Source of the DNA: Tubiluchus corallicola
Lineage: Eukaryota; Priapulida; Priapulimorpha; Priapulimorphida; Tubiluchidae
DNA length: 52,451 nt
Direction: 5' to 3'
NCBI GenBank assembly: GCA_030141605.1
Contig: JAQGDQ010000484.1
Span: 95,001-147,451 of the forward strand
Of this stretch, positions 10,916-22,400 are shown piece after piece. Made by a program: the position numbers and the translations under genes. How positions within the stretch are numbered: the stretch's first letter is position 1; each line of letters begins with the position of its first letter. A model generated the notes under the pieces. The model had not been told where the DNA came from. It saw only the letters and a program-made list of their open reading frames with translations, and made no database searches.

Positions 10916-12985
10916 GTAGAGAATGCTCAGGTCTAGTGTGTTTGTCATTTACTGAAGTTAGATTACTCACGATACTGCAGTCACGACTGCAGCTTCAATG
11001 TGAATGGCTCACATAGCATGCAGGGCATGCGAACAAACAACTGTACCTCTTTAATTCGTTTCAACCCTTTTTATGCAAAAGGGCCCAAAAAATCAACCAA
11101 TATGATGTGAAAGGAGAAGCTGGGTTAACTCGAACTGAGGGCAGATCAGACATTTTTCTGCATGCATAGTACCCCTAAATCTGAGACATACATGATACAG
11201 TGTCATTCAAGCAGGGTTCTGCTGCAGAAGGTGTTTAGCCTCTAGGTAGATCGAGTTTTAAATTCTATTATCGAAAATGATAGTCATATGGGCAAAGTTC
11301 GTGCAGTTGACTTACTTTAGCTTTTCTTTTGGTTGAAGAGACTTATTTATTTATTATGCTGTAAGAAGTGATTTCAATCTTAATCAGTAATCAGACAACC
11401 TTAATACATGTTCAAATGTGTGCATGTGCGATGTTCTTATTTGAATGTGCTTACTCAAAAATTCGTTCTCCACCACCACATGCAAATTTAATCATCACTC
11501 GTTTTTGGAAATTTAGACAGACAATCTGATGTCAGATTCTAATAATTTCCTGTACAAAAGTCTTTGAAAACGGTTAGTTTATTTTCGTTGTCTAAATGTT
11601 ATTATTGTTATTGTAAGATAATAATTGTTCAGAATTATCATCATTTCCCTAGTTCATCACGCGTAAGTACACGCTGGTCAGAAAGAGCGTTATAAGAAAA
11701 TGTTGGGAATTACAATTAATTTTGATAATTTCCCATGTTGCTGAGCATCGATCCTTGTTTACTGGTGTGAGTCTTTTATTTTAGAATTCTGAAATTCTAC
11801 AATAGACGTAACAGGTAAATGTTGATGATGTTTGGATTTCTGCCATGTTTACATGTTTTGAGGGCAGTTTTTCATTTTACACTTTTGCCTGTCCAATGTC
11901 TACAGTAGACGTAATTGTCATTATGATGATGATGACGTGCTTTGCATTACGCTGTTGTTTCTGTCGTTTCAAAAGCACTCAGGAGCTCATGTTTTTATTT
12001 GCCGCTGCACATACCGACTTTAATCAAAGATTTATCACATCGTGATGATTTTAAACGGAAGAGGTGCTGACAAGCCGCTGGCGTAGCAGTGTATTATTAG
12101 TTACTACTGTGTTTACCTGTCTTGAAGGCGGATTTTTTTAGTTATTTAGCAGAATTCTGTGTGTCCAGTGACTACAATTGACGCTACGGGCATAATTATG
12201 ATGATTATTTTATGTATTCGCAAATATTCATTATTATTATAAAAGAATAATACTTACTGTCTATTTGCTCAGATAAAATTTCTCGGTTAATTATAGACGT
12301 GACATACAGCTTGGTTGTTTTTGCTCACTTAGTACCATGAGCTTTGAAACTCACAATTTCATGAGTACTGAGGTTTGGTGAGTGATATTTGCAGAAGTTC
12401 AAAATTTCGGCTGTAAGTTCCGGTCGTTTATTAATCAGGTAATTAATATATAAGGTGTTCAGCCAGCTAAGCTTCCCACAATAACCACATTTATTTTTTC
12501 AAATGTTTTTGTTTTTAAGAGTTTTATTGAGTGTTTGCAGTCGAGCAAACAAGTACTCGATAATTGCTGAGATTATAGGACGATCATCCATCCATTAATT
12601 AAGCTTATCATCAGGAAGACGAATGCGGCCGGAAATTGTCAGGGAAGTTCGGCCTTCTCTAACTCATATTATATTTTTGAAAACTTACATTCAGCCACTT
12701 GAAGTGCTGGTCAATAAACCTTCGTCTTTTGCGGAGTTAATTTTTCTAATATTTATAATAATTATAATTATCAGATATTATTCTTATGGCTGTTAATGAA
12801 TTCTGTTCATTGATTAACTTGTCTATCTTCCTCAGCAATATGCAGTACTCTGTGTCAGCTGTAATACACTGTACAGTTCTTCTTATAATCATGGTGAAAT
12901 GAATTATTACATCCTAAACAAATAATTATTGAAAACTTTCTGATGTGAGTCGTAATATGGTTTCAAAATGTAAGATTTTTATTTA
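10916..12985. other. AT-rich spacer with diverged duplicated blocks
   Basis: No gene recognised. Three diverged direct copies of a block ending in 'tctacaatagacgtaac'-like sequence followed by a GATGATG run lie near 11757-11828, 11848-11930 and 12110-12205. The coordinates are approximate and homology is visible only by eye. Confidence 0.35.
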
Positions 12986-13449
12986 CAGTCAACCTCAGGT
13001 ATAAGGTACTCGCTTATAAGGGACCACCAACAGTGGTCCTGATTTTTTGTAACGTTTTTCCTATGTAAAAATCTTTGTATATAATTTACTTTCGGTTATA
13101 AGGGATGATATCTTCAGGTCCCGCGTAATAGAAACCCAGGTAAATTACCTCGCATATAAGAGACTATATAATCAAAACGAAATTGATCGATTTTTAACCT
13201 CAATTTTCCACAAACTCGGCCTTCGAACAGCTCGGTTTCCGCGGTCACATACATCTCGCGTCACTGAAGGAGCTTCCTACATACCGTTTGCACTGAACGT
13301 GTAGTAATAATCCATAAAAATATGGGTAAAGTACAGAAAAGTACGGGTCTAGATACACCCTCGGTCTGACTCAATTCGGCTACAAGGGACATCGGATATA
13401 AGGGACGTTTTTTTGGTCTCAACGTGTCTCTTTTATCCGAGTTTGACTG
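12986..13449. mobile_element. Tigger/pogo-like MITE
   Basis: Flanked by TA on both sides (12984-12985 and 13450-13451). The left end CAGTCAACCTCAGGTATAAG is a near match to the right end read inward, CAGTCAAACTCGGATAAAAG. Internal 'tataagggac' motifs repeat near both ends, like subterminal transposase sites. The CAGT...ACTG ends with a TA target duplication are characteristic of pogo/Tigger elements. At 464 bp with no transposase frame, it is non-autonomous. Confidence 0.85.
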
Positions 13450-14097
13450 TATTTGAAATATTAAACTGTCAACTTCATGTGCGTAACCACCTAGTTACAA
13501 TACAATATAGCAATTCGAGCAAAGTAATTAGAGGATATACATACGTTATTAGCCCAAATCATGAAAAATTGTAAACGACAATATCTTATCAACTTATCAT
13601 GACACGTCTTCACTTCACAGTGAGCCTTTGACCCAGATCAAATTGATCACGTGATTAGGCCAAAAATCGCCACAAGGTGGCCAAAGCCGACAACAAGCGA
13701 AGGCTGCTAAGTACGCTAATGCAAGATTTCTAGTACAGTAATTTTTCAGTTTTATTTAGACTACTGATACGGAATAATAATATTAAAATTCAGTAAGACG
13801 TTGCTTCTTGATACTGGCCATAGTACGAGACGGCTCAAGTGAGTGTCCTAAAGGTACAAGGGACAATCACTTTTGCAAGGTGGTCACCCTACGAACATTC
13901 CACATGGTAAGACGATTATTCCAACGGAACATTCTACAATGTTCTATTTAATTCTAATAGATGCCAGGATCTCCACAACATGGAACAACTCCAAATTGAT
14001 CAAACTTGTTTTTATTAATCATTAAATAGTAAATATTCATTTTATTTATGTCATACCCTAGAACGTGTACCTTAAGACATTAACTTATTTATTTTTC
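13450..14097. other. Upstream region/5' intron of the chitinase gene
   Basis: No second gene is seen. If the acceptor at 14098 is used, most of this is intron and the first exon and promoter lie further upstream. No donor site could be chosen with confidence. Confidence 0.35.
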
Positions 14098-14099
14098 AG
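14085..14099 (+). other. Putative 3' splice site in the chitinase 5' UTR
   Basis: The pyrimidine-rich 'ttatttatttttcAG' is a strong acceptor 30 nt before the start codon at 14130, implying a 5'UTR intron in front of a single coding exon. Confidence 0.6.
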
Positions 14100-14129
14100 C
14101 TTTCTCGGATCATTTCATAAACTATAACA

Positions 14130-15440
14130 ATGAATGATATTGTGTTGAGACTGCTTCCAATGGTACTTGGAGTTGCATTAGTGAACGCACGTTTGCTAAT
14201 TAAATTCCGTGAAAATGAGAACAGAGCTTACATCACCAAGTTGTTGCAGGATAGAGCTGATGCGTTGTCGTCGTTCAGAAATGCTTCTGGCACAAGTAAC
14301 GAGATTCCGGATTTTCTGGGTTTTGAAGTTCCCCCGGGAAATGTTAAACAAGCGCTCAAGTTTCACCGTCCGATAAACGACCATCGCCGTGTTTGTTATT
14401 ATTCGGATAACACCGATGATCTCCCTGCGGAAAAGCTTGTTCCTGAACTGTGCACGCACTTGATATTCGCCTTTGTTATTCAAGTTAATGGAACAGTTCA
14501 GGTTAAGGATGAGGAACAAGCGAAGAGGCTGAAAGCTTTTATGTCATTAAAGAAGCAACATTCAGACGTTGTTTTCATGACAAGTATAGGCACATCCATG
14601 GCAGAGGTGGTTCCAACGGAAGACACGCGTCGGCGATTTGCTGAAAGTGCTGCACAATTTCTGCGACAAAATGGGTTGGACGGTTTAGACCTCGATTGGG
14701 AATTCCCGGCAAGTGGAGGGAAGGCCGAGGAGAAACATCAGTTTACCCTCCTTCTGGAGGAGATTACCAAAGCATTCGCCACTGATGCGAAGTATCATAG
14801 TCCACGTCTTTTGCTTACAGCTGCCATTGCGGCACCAAAGGAATTGATACACAGCTGCTACGAACCTGCACAGATGGCGCTGTATGTTGATTTCATCAAT
14901 CTCATGTCATATGACTACCACTTTTACTCGTGGTACGACAGATTGACAAATAATCACAGTCCGCTGTTCAGCAGAAAACTGGAATTTTTCTACTTCGGAA
15001 CGGAGAACACGGCATGGTCGGCAAATGAGTGGAACAAACTGGGTATGCCAAAAGAGAAAATAAACATCGGCATCCCTTGCTACGCCAGGACGTTTGAACT
15101 GATGTTTGCCAGTTGGCATTGGTTTTACTCTCCGGCAACTGGACCGGGTCAACCGGGCAATGGATGGCTCCATACGGATGAGATATGTCAGCTGTTGAAC
15201 GCATCTGCCGTGGAGGTATTCGACGAAGAAGATCAAGCATCTTATCTTTATGCAGACAAATTGTGGGCGGGGTATAATAACGAGCGAAGCGTGGAGAAAA
15301 AATGTGAATGGCTAAAGCAGGAGGGTTACGGTGGAGCGATGACATGGAACCTAAACACGGACGACTGGCAAGGTCACTGCGACGGTGTCACGACATTTCC
15401 TCTGCATCGAGCGATGAAGAAAGTTTTGTCTGACGTTTGA
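14130..15440 (+). CDS. GH18 chitinase (single coding exon)
   Basis: Predicted secreted glycoside hydrolase family 18 enzyme that cleaves beta-1,4 N-acetylglucosamine links in chitin. It has 436 residues. Residues 1-20 (ending ALVNA) form a signal peptide. About 65 residues of unassigned sequence follow, and the GH18 barrel starts near residue 88 (VCYYSD). The catalytic signature DGLDLDWE spans 184-191, with E191 as proton donor and D187/D189 intact, so activity is expected. MSYD (259-262) and the AMTWNLNTDD motif with W406 match substrate-pocket strands. Cys89/Cys108 fit the conserved first disulfide. No C-terminal chitin-binding (CBM14) domain is present, unlike many animal chitinases, and the N-terminal extension is unusual. 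It ends with TGA at 15438-15440 and a canonical AATAAA 160 nt later. Neighbours are repeats, so context adds nothing. It could be digestive or moulting-related; this is not resolvable from sequence. Confidence 0.93.
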   Translation: MNDIVLRLLPMVLGVALVNARLLIKFRENENRAYITKLLQDRADALSSFRNASGTSNEIPDFLGFEVPPGNVKQALKFHRPINDHRRVCYYSDNTDDLPAEKLVPELCTHLIFAFVIQVNGTVQVKDEEQAKRLKAFMSLKKQHSDVVFMTSIGTSMAEVVPTEDTRRRFAESAAQFLRQNGLDGLDLDWEFPASGGKAEEKHQFTLLLEEITKAFATDAKYHSPRLLLTAAIAAPKELIHSCYEPAQMALYVDFINLMSYDYHFYSWYDRLTNNHSPLFSRKLEFFYFGTENTAWSANEWNKLGMPKEKINIGIPCYARTFELMFASWHWFYSPATGPGQPGNGWLHTDEICQLLNASAVEVFDEEDQASYLYADKLWAGYNNERSVEKKCEWLKQEGYGGAMTWNLNTDDWQGHCDGVTTFPLHRAMKKVLSDV

Positions 15441-15600
15441 AGTCTAGCTTACAATAATGAAATTTTAGTGATTTGTTTTGAGTTAGTGATTTGAAAACTT
15501 TTCAGGTAAAGCCAAGCTGTGATCAGCAAAATAATTTGCGATTTAACCTTTGCTGTGATACTTGTGAATAGTAATTTTACATACTTGTTATAAAATGATG

Positions 15601-15606
15601 AATAAA
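15601..15606 (+). terminator. Poly(A) signal of the chitinase gene
   Basis: AATAAA about 160 nt after the stop codon, same strand, suitably placed for a short 3' UTR. Confidence 0.7.
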
Positions 15607-15659
15607 ATTACGAATGAAGGATAGTGTACACTGTTGTTAATATTTTGTGTGTGAATAGC

Positions 15660-16379
15660 AGTTGTGGTTGCACGAAAAATTTGAACAGCTTTTTTGTTTG
15701 TTTGGAAATTCAATTTAATTCTACAAATGTAAGTACCTTAGTCTCAAAAATGTTGTGTATTTTTAGCACTGAGAAAAGGTAGTCCATTGATCTCAGTACT
15801 TTAGTTTCAGTATAATGAAATAATAACAATAATTTAATTTAAGTGGTAGTTTCATAATAAATTGTAGTAATTAATAATTTCAAAAATCCAGCGAAGTTTT
15901 ACTTTTTCTATTTAGCCTTTAGTATTTTATTATTTTTTACTCTTACTTGTGCAAATTTACTTCTAATTTCGTTAGATGGCAGCACCACGTAAATAGTGCA
16001 TAATAAGTTAGTGACATCTAGTAACAAGATATATAAGCTCGTTCTTGTTAAATTTGCATGTCATGTAAGACTACAAATCTTTGAGAAAAGTTGTATAAAA
16101 GAAACCTGCATGATATTTAATATATTACGTAATTTATATTTTACGTATGTATGTTAATAAAAGTGTACTATACATACATTCTGGTCATTAAGCATTATTT
16201 ATTTTCTGTGCTCATATATATTTCTCATCTTAAAGTTCATTTTGCTTTATTTTGGAACAATGTCACTTTGTATGGTTGTGGCTTATGCAAGAACCAGTGT
16301 AAGCAGAAGTCATTTAGCTCGAAATTGCTTCAGTCAGCCATAGAGTAAAATTTTGTCAAATTTAGAAGTGATTCGAATC
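15660..16379. other. AT-rich spacer
   Basis: No gene recognised; low-complexity AT-rich sequence with several chance AATAAA hexamers. Confidence 0.4.
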
Positions 16380-16928
16380 AATAAGCCTTTTCACAGTTTT
16401 TGCTGACTGTTTGTTGCTTTTGCCTTTTATATATACACAAACACCTAAAAAATGTCATGAGCCTGTAAGTAAACTTGTATTTTTAAAAAGGGGCAGCTGA
16501 CCAAGTGACCAATAGGTCTTTCGCTGCTCTTTCTTAGTTGCAATGAAATGTAAAAATAACTATGTCAAATTTTAACTGCTATTGAGTAAATAAATTGACT
16601 TGAATTGTAGAGTAAAGGGTAAGTGTACCATCGGAATGCGTCTTAACTACAAATAACTTGACATGTGTGTACGGCAAAGCCGTCCGCCATATCGGTGCGG
16701 TAACATCAGTTGTTTTACGTGGTCTTTACTTAATTGTGCATTAGTCTGTGTGTGGAATGATTTACTAGCAGGATCTTGTTTGGGAACAACAAAAAATGAA
16801 CTAGGTAAGATTCTAGCTAACTGTTGAAACTGTTACTATTACAACAGCATGGGCTGCGAGGCATTGTCAAGTGTACGCAAATGTACACTTAACCTATGAC
16901 CTTTTCACAATCATCAATCGCTGGAACT
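16380..16928 (+). mobile_element. Non-autonomous inverted-repeat element, copy 3 with nested insertion
   Basis: Left end 'aataagccttttcacagtt' and right block 'accttttcacaatcatcaa' match copies 1, 2 and 4, as do the internal 'aggatcttg' and 'aatgaactaggtaag'. It is longer than the other copies because about 16430-16615 holds unrelated sequence ending in 'gagtaaataaattgacttga', a retroposon-like 3' tail. The extreme right end of the inverted repeat is lost after 'ctggaact'. Confidence 0.75.
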
Positions 16929-17310
16929 AAACAATGCAAGGTCATACATTCATCAGCATGACACGCGTCAGGTAAAATAACTCGCCTAATCGCCGTCAGA
17001 TGGCAGAACTGATACTGCCTATAGCTTGAAACGTTGCTGCAGTGTTACACCAATCAACACGAACAGGAAAAGTAATGGGGATCGATTTACTCCGGTTCAC
17101 CCAAACACTTTGCCTTGCATATTAGATGGCTGGCAGGATATGTATCTAAGGGAACAGGTGTGTGGAATAGTTGAAAAATTCTTGAATTAAATTTACTGTG
17201 TCGAACAAAGATTTTAAGCAAGATCTTATTAACGCAGTAATACAAAGTGCTCTGGCTTCTGCAATAAATAAAACTATGCCACCTGTCCACACAGGGACAA
17301 TTAAACAAAA
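16929..17310. other. Spacer before the 72-bp repeats
   Basis: No gene recognised. A minus-strand frame here has no family features. Confidence 0.3.
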
Positions 17311-17649
17311 TTGTCAGACATGACTGAAAAAGTTACAAAATTAGCCCATTACCGAATACATGTATCTATAAATAAACATGACCTAGGGTATATGTCTGAA
17401 AAAGTTGCAAAATTAGCCCATTACCGAATACATGTACCTATAAATAAACATGACCTAGGGTATATGTCTAAAAAAGTTACAAAATTAGCCCATTACCGAA
17501 TACATGTACCTATAAATAAACATGACCTAAGGTATCTTCTGCAGATGCCGTTAAGAACGATTTTACTAGAGAAGGTCGTATATAAAAGTTACGTTTTTAC
17601 AATTATTAAACAGGCAAAGGACAGAAACCAACAGATGGATCTCTTGTAA
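17311..17649 (+). CDS. Hypothetical 112-aa ORF made of 24-residue repeats
   Basis: Residues 4-75 are three near-identical 24-residue units built around KLAHYRIHV and INKHDL, encoded by 72-bp tandem repeats at about 17322-17537. A unique 37-residue tail follows. The first unit varies at only a few positions. I do not recognise the family, and there is no signal peptide or known motif. Because the period is a multiple of three, an open frame would persist by chance once one unit is open. This may be an exon fragment or simply a minisatellite. No splice sites or promoter support a gene. Confidence 0.25.
   Translation: MSDMTEKVTKLAHYRIHVSINKHDLGYMSEKVAKLAHYRIHVPINKHDLGYMSKKVTKLAHYRIHVPINKHDLRYLLQMPLRTILLEKVVYKSYVFTIIKQAKDRNQQMDLL
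17322..17537 (+). repeat. 72-bp tandem repeat, 3 copies
   Basis: Copies start at 17322, 17394 and 17466 and differ at only a few bases. Confidence 0.9.
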
Positions 17650-17871
17650 GTACTGCCACCGTCGAAACCACATCGCTCCTATGAAGTTTCAATTAAATCA
17701 GTGCCAGATTAAGTCACGGGTTGCAACCCTGGAGCCTCCGCCAGCTGAAGAGCCTCCAGAGATTAAGTGAAATGAATTTCCTGTGAAAAGTTACTACAGA
17801 ATGAGAGTAGAAGTTTGCTGAATTATGTTTTTAAAAACGGCTTAATTAATTAATATACTGTACTAGCCAAA
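17538..17871. other. Spacer
   Basis: No feature recognised apart from the end of the 112-aa ORF. Confidence 0.3.
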
Positions 17872-18888
17872 CCCCACAAAAAGAATTTTGTGCACAAATC
17901 AACACAAAACCCACACCACACCACTCCACCTCATCACACCACACTGCACCACACCATACCACTCCACCACATCACATCGCACAGCACCACACCATAACAC
18001 CACACTGCACCACACCACCCACCCACCTACACATCACACCACCCACACCATACCACTCCACCACATCACACCACACTGCACCACACCATACCACCTACAC
18101 ACCACACCACCCACACCATACCACTCCATCACACTGCACCACACCATACCACTGCACCACCCACACACCACACCATAATACTCCACCACATCACACCGCA
18201 CAGCACCACACCATAACACCACACTGCACCACACTGCACAGCACCACATCATAACACCACACTGCACCACACCACCCACCCACCTACACACCACACCGCA
18301 CCACACCATATCGCTGCAGCACACCGCACCACCCACACACCACACCACCCACACCATTCGACTCCACCACATCACACCACACTGCACCACACCATACCAC
18401 TGCACCGCACCACCCACACACCACACAACACCAACCACACCATAATACTCCACCACATCACACCGCACAGCACCACACCACACCATAACACCACACTGCA
18501 CCACACCATACCACTGCACCACACCACACCACCCACACCATACCACTCCACTCCACCACACCACACCACAACATACCACTGCAGCACACCGCACGACCCA
18601 CATACCATACCACACCAACCACACCATACGACTCCACCACATCACACCACACCATACCACTGCACCACACCACACCGCACCACCCACACACCACACCACA
18701 CCACCCACACCATAATACTCCACCACATCACACCGCACTGCACCACACCATAACACCACCCACACACCACGCCACCCACTCCATACCACACTACCCACAC
18801 CACACCCCACACACCCTATCACCCCACCACACCATCCATAGCACAACACACAAAGCACACCACCACCACACCACATCAAATCCACCAC
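17872..18888 (+). repeat. CACCACACCATA-type minisatellite, about 1 kb
   Basis: A strongly strand-biased C/A array of variants of 'ccacaccataccactcc'. Its left flank 'ccaaaccccacaaaaagaattttgt' is shared, in reverse complement, with the flank of the G/T array at 46575-47034. The array is therefore probably the core of a dispersed element rather than a local expansion. Long frames across it are composition artefacts. Confidence 0.85.
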
Positions 18889-19199
18889 CTCACGTGGTGA
18901 TCATGATGTTGATGATGATGATGATGGTGGCAACGATGACAACACCTATAGCACAAGCACCAACAGCACAGCATTACAACAAAACCATTCCAAACATTTT
19001 TCACAAAGTTGAAACTATGTGCTATAATATAATAAATAGCAAAGGCCCCGCAAAAGATTTTGCGTATAAATACACGTGTAATCAATAATACGCGAACATC
19101 CTACCTAGTCCACATTTATAACACAAAGCCCGTAACATCGTGCCTACTGTTTGTTTAACTAACGCAAAGCCTGTAGCTTTTTGCTGAATTAAAGTTATA
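18889..19199. other. Spacer with GAT microsatellite and a short hairpin motif
   Basis: A short (GAT)n lies at about 18900-18930. 'ggccccgcaaaagattttgcg' near 19044-19064 contains a gcaaaa/ttttgc hairpin, like the flank of the two C/A-G/T arrays (17877 and 47009). Confidence 0.4.
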
Positions 19200-19780
19200 A
19201 GATTATAGACAGAGTACAATGGATGACGTCACAACAATGCCTTTGCGTCAGCTGTTTTCTAAGTGAAAATTGCCGAAAATAGAACTCCTAATTAACTCGC
19301 CAATACTCCTCTCGGTGGACCTGCCCTAACATATAGCCCACACCATCGTGTAGCCCCGTTCTTCCTCTTTGTAAAGAGCCCCATATCTCCTTCCGAGAGT
19401 CCCACCGGGTGCCGCTAGAACGTTTTTCCCGCATGCTGTTTGGTCAAAATTTCGAAAAAATCGCAAGTCGGGTCCGGAAAAACGCCCGTTGCGGGGCGCC
19501 CTGGCCCTCTCGGGAATTCTAAATATGCCTACTACACCCACCGCTGAACGGGCTATCTATCCATACCCAGTACCCCCCTCGGCCCGTTCCAGTTCTCTAC
19601 ATCTCAGCCGTATAACATTTACAAAAAACGGCCGAAAAAGGGCCATTTTTGGGGTTTTTTCGCCTCCCCCTCCTCCCGGTGGGCCCAATTCGAAAAATAA
19701 ACCATCAATGAGAAGACACTAGATCGAAACCTTTCGTTTGATATATATAGATCGCCCCAAATGGTGCCCTCGTCGGAGCT
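19200..19780. repeat. GC-rich dispersed repeat
   Basis: Markedly richer in G+C than its surroundings. The stretch at about 19640-19712, read in reverse complement, matches 47108-47180 (shared 'ggtttatttttcgaattggg'). A CRE palindrome TGACGTCA is at 19224-19231. No coding function; the identity of the element is unknown. Confidence 0.5.
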
Positions 19781-20110
19781 GTAGCCTCGAATCTTATATA
19801 TATAAATAAATAAATATATATACCAAGAATATTAATATAAGAGTATAGATAATAATACACTGGAATTCTTTTCTTGTCCATTATTCCACCTTATTGGTCC
19901 TGCCACACTGGTAATCCTGATTACAATGACAGGTTATTTGGTGAAAAACGCTAACTTGTACTAATAAAAGTATATTTTATGATACACGTTAAAATACCAG
20001 TAATTTATTTATTGTAATTTGTACGTATTGTATTTAATATTTCAAAAACTCATTTTAATTTTGTAAATATCAGAATATCTCTTCCGTTTTTATTGTATTT
20101 GACTTGCGCC
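19781..20110. other. AT-rich spacer
   Basis: Nothing recognisable; (TA)-rich with 'ataaataaataaatata' near 19801. Confidence 0.4.
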
Positions 20111-20112
20111 CA

Positions 20113-20398
20113 TCTATGTGGGCTTAATGTTGGCATTATGTTGTAGAAGTTGAATAAACTGATTTGAAGAATCCAACATTCATGCTTTTGTAAATTGTCA
20201 CTGTGGATCTAATTTTGGAATTATGTTGTAGAAGTTGAATAGACTGATTTGAAGAATCCAACATTCATGCTTTTGCTAATTGTCATGGGGGCCTAATGTT
20301 GGCATTATGTTGTAGAAGTTGAGTAAACTGATTTGAAGCATCCAACATTCATGCTTTTGCTAATTGTCACTGGGGGCCTAATGTTGGCAATGCGTGTT
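20113..20398. repeat. 85-bp tandem repeat, about 3.3 copies
   Basis: 'attatgttgtagaagttga' recurs at about 20134, 20219 and 20303. Each unit also carries 'aatccaacattcatgctttt'. Confidence 0.9.
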
Positions 20399-20985
20399 GA
20401 GCGATACGTATTCACTCGAACGTGACGGCTGTCGTCTGAATACGCTTTAGGCGTTACGCATTACGCGCACATGGATGCGAACCTTTAGTGAGTACTTAGA
20501 CTCACACCACAGTAATTCAGAGGAGAAGAAAGCCTAGTTATAATGGCTGAATGCAAAACTTGATGTCATAACTTTTCAATGCTGAAAAAACCTGACTTCT
20601 GATCCAGCCTTAATTTTGTTTTCCTGTTTTGAATCAACTCACCTCATGTCTTTATGAAATGCTGTATAAAATTATCCTTTCGCAGGGAGATACAGTAATC
20701 CGATTGTCACTAAACCTGCATTAAATTTGTTAGAATCTGTAAAAGTGAATGCAGTTCTCTAATCTTTGCAATCTACGTAATGCATAGAATTTAATTTAGA
20801 CTTGATTACGACAGCGCTAGATTAATTCAAATGCCAAACTTCACGATTACTTGTTTTAAAATTTCATTTTGCATTTGCCGTAATATCGTGAACTATATGT
20901 AGTTAAGAGTTAAATTTTCTGATTTTATAATTATATTATAAATTAAGTGTAGAAACTTCTAGCTGACAGGATAAATGGATTGAAC
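20399..20985. other. Spacer between tandem arrays
   Basis: No gene or repeat recognised. Confidence 0.4.
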
Positions 20986-20989
20986 TTGT

Positions 20990-21755
20990 AGAGAGCTTGA
21001 AGTATATTAGACTGAAGTTTGTGTAGACTGTTGTAGACTGATTCACTCTGGTGGTTGAAACAAAGAATATGAAATTGCGTTGAACTGTGAAAGACTGAAG
21101 TTAGTGTAGACTGACTCACTCTGGTGGTTGAAACAAAGAATATGAAATTGTGTTGAACTGTGAAAGACTGAAGTTAGTGTAGACTGTTGTAGACTGATTC
21201 ACTCAGGTGGTTGAAACAAAGAATATGAAATTGTGTTGAACTGTGAGAGATTGAAGTTAGCGTAGACTGTTGTAGACTGATTCACTCTGGTGGTTGTAAC
21301 AAAGAATATGAAATTGCGTTGAACTGTGAAAGACTGAAGTTAGTGTAGACAGTTGTAGACTGGTTCACTCTGACGGTTGAAACAAAGAATATGAAATTGT
21401 GTTGAACTGTGAAAGACTGAAGTTAGTGTAGACTGTTGCAGACTGGTTCACCTGGTGGTTGAAACAAAGATTATGAAATTGTGCTGAACTGTGAGAGACT
21501 GAAGTTAGTGTAAACAGTTGTAGACTGGTTCACTCTGGTGGTTGAAACAAGGAATATTTAATTGTGTTGAACTGTGAGCGACTGAAGTTAGTGTAGACTG
21601 GTTCACTCTGGTGGTTGAAACAAAGGATATGAAATTGTGTTGAACTGTGAAAGACTGAAGTTAGTGTAGACTGTTGTAGACTGGTCCACTCTCGTAGTTG
21701 AAACAAAGAATATGAAATTGTGTTGAACTGTGGAGACTGAAGTTAGTGTAGACTG
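20990..21755. repeat. Approx. 83-bp tandem repeat, 9 copies
   Basis: The unit core is 'ggttgaaacaaagaatatga', seen nine times between 21050 and 21710. Spacing varies from 75 to 83 bp because a short 'tgttgtagac' block is present or absent. Confidence 0.92.
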
Positions 21756-22400
21756 TACCAAACTTTCTCTGTACCGAACTTTCCTAGTATCAAACTTTCT
21801 CTGTACCTAACTTTTCTAATACCAAACTTTCTCTGTACCTAACTTTCCTTGTACCAAACTTTCTCTGTACCGAACTTCCTAGTACCAAACTTTCCTTGTA
21901 CCAAACTTTCTCTGTACCGAACTTCCTAGTACCAAACTTTCTCTGTACCAAACTTTTCTTGCACCAAACTTTCTCTGTATCTAACTTTCCTAGTACCAAA
22001 CTTGTTCTATACCGAACTTTCCTTGTACCAAACTTTCTCTGTATCTAACTTTTCTTGTATCAAACTTTCTCTGTACCAAACGTTTCTTGTATCAAACTTT
22101 CTCTGTACCAAACTTTTCTTGTATCATACTTTCTCTGTACCAAACTGTCCTTGTATCAAACTTTCTCTGTACCTAACTTACCTTGTACCAAACTTGTTCT
22201 GTACCGAACTTTCCTTGTACCAAACTTTCTCTGTACCAAACTTGTTCTGTACTATATTTACTTGTACCAAAAGCATTTGTCAACGCTTCACTAGCACTGT
22301 AATTACCAGTTCCATTACTCCGTTACCAAATTTTCCCAGTACGACAATTTTTCTATATCGAAAATTCCTAATACAGTAGCAAATTTTCCAGGTTAAAAAT
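21756..22400. repeat. 17-bp tandem repeat
   Basis: Degenerate units of 'gtaccaaactttctct' and 'gtacctaactttcctt' type begin abruptly where the 83-bp array ends and decay after 22300. Frames on both strands (YQTFSVPN-like and its reverse) are artefacts of the repeat. Confidence 0.92.

Noticed and set aside
14196-15345. Antisense frames over the chitinase
   Set aside because: Shadows of the GH18 gene, without motifs.
16365-16380. tRNA B-box (gattcgaatc)
   Set aside because: No A-box, acceptor stem or anticodon arm around it.
18034-18888. 284-codon minus-strand frame rich in V, W, C, G
   Set aside because: It lies wholly in the CACCACAC minisatellite; the biased composition keeps several frames open at once.
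21790-22379. Repeat protein encoded by the 17-bp array
   Set aside because: 17 is not a multiple of three, so units change frame; both strands are open by composition only.
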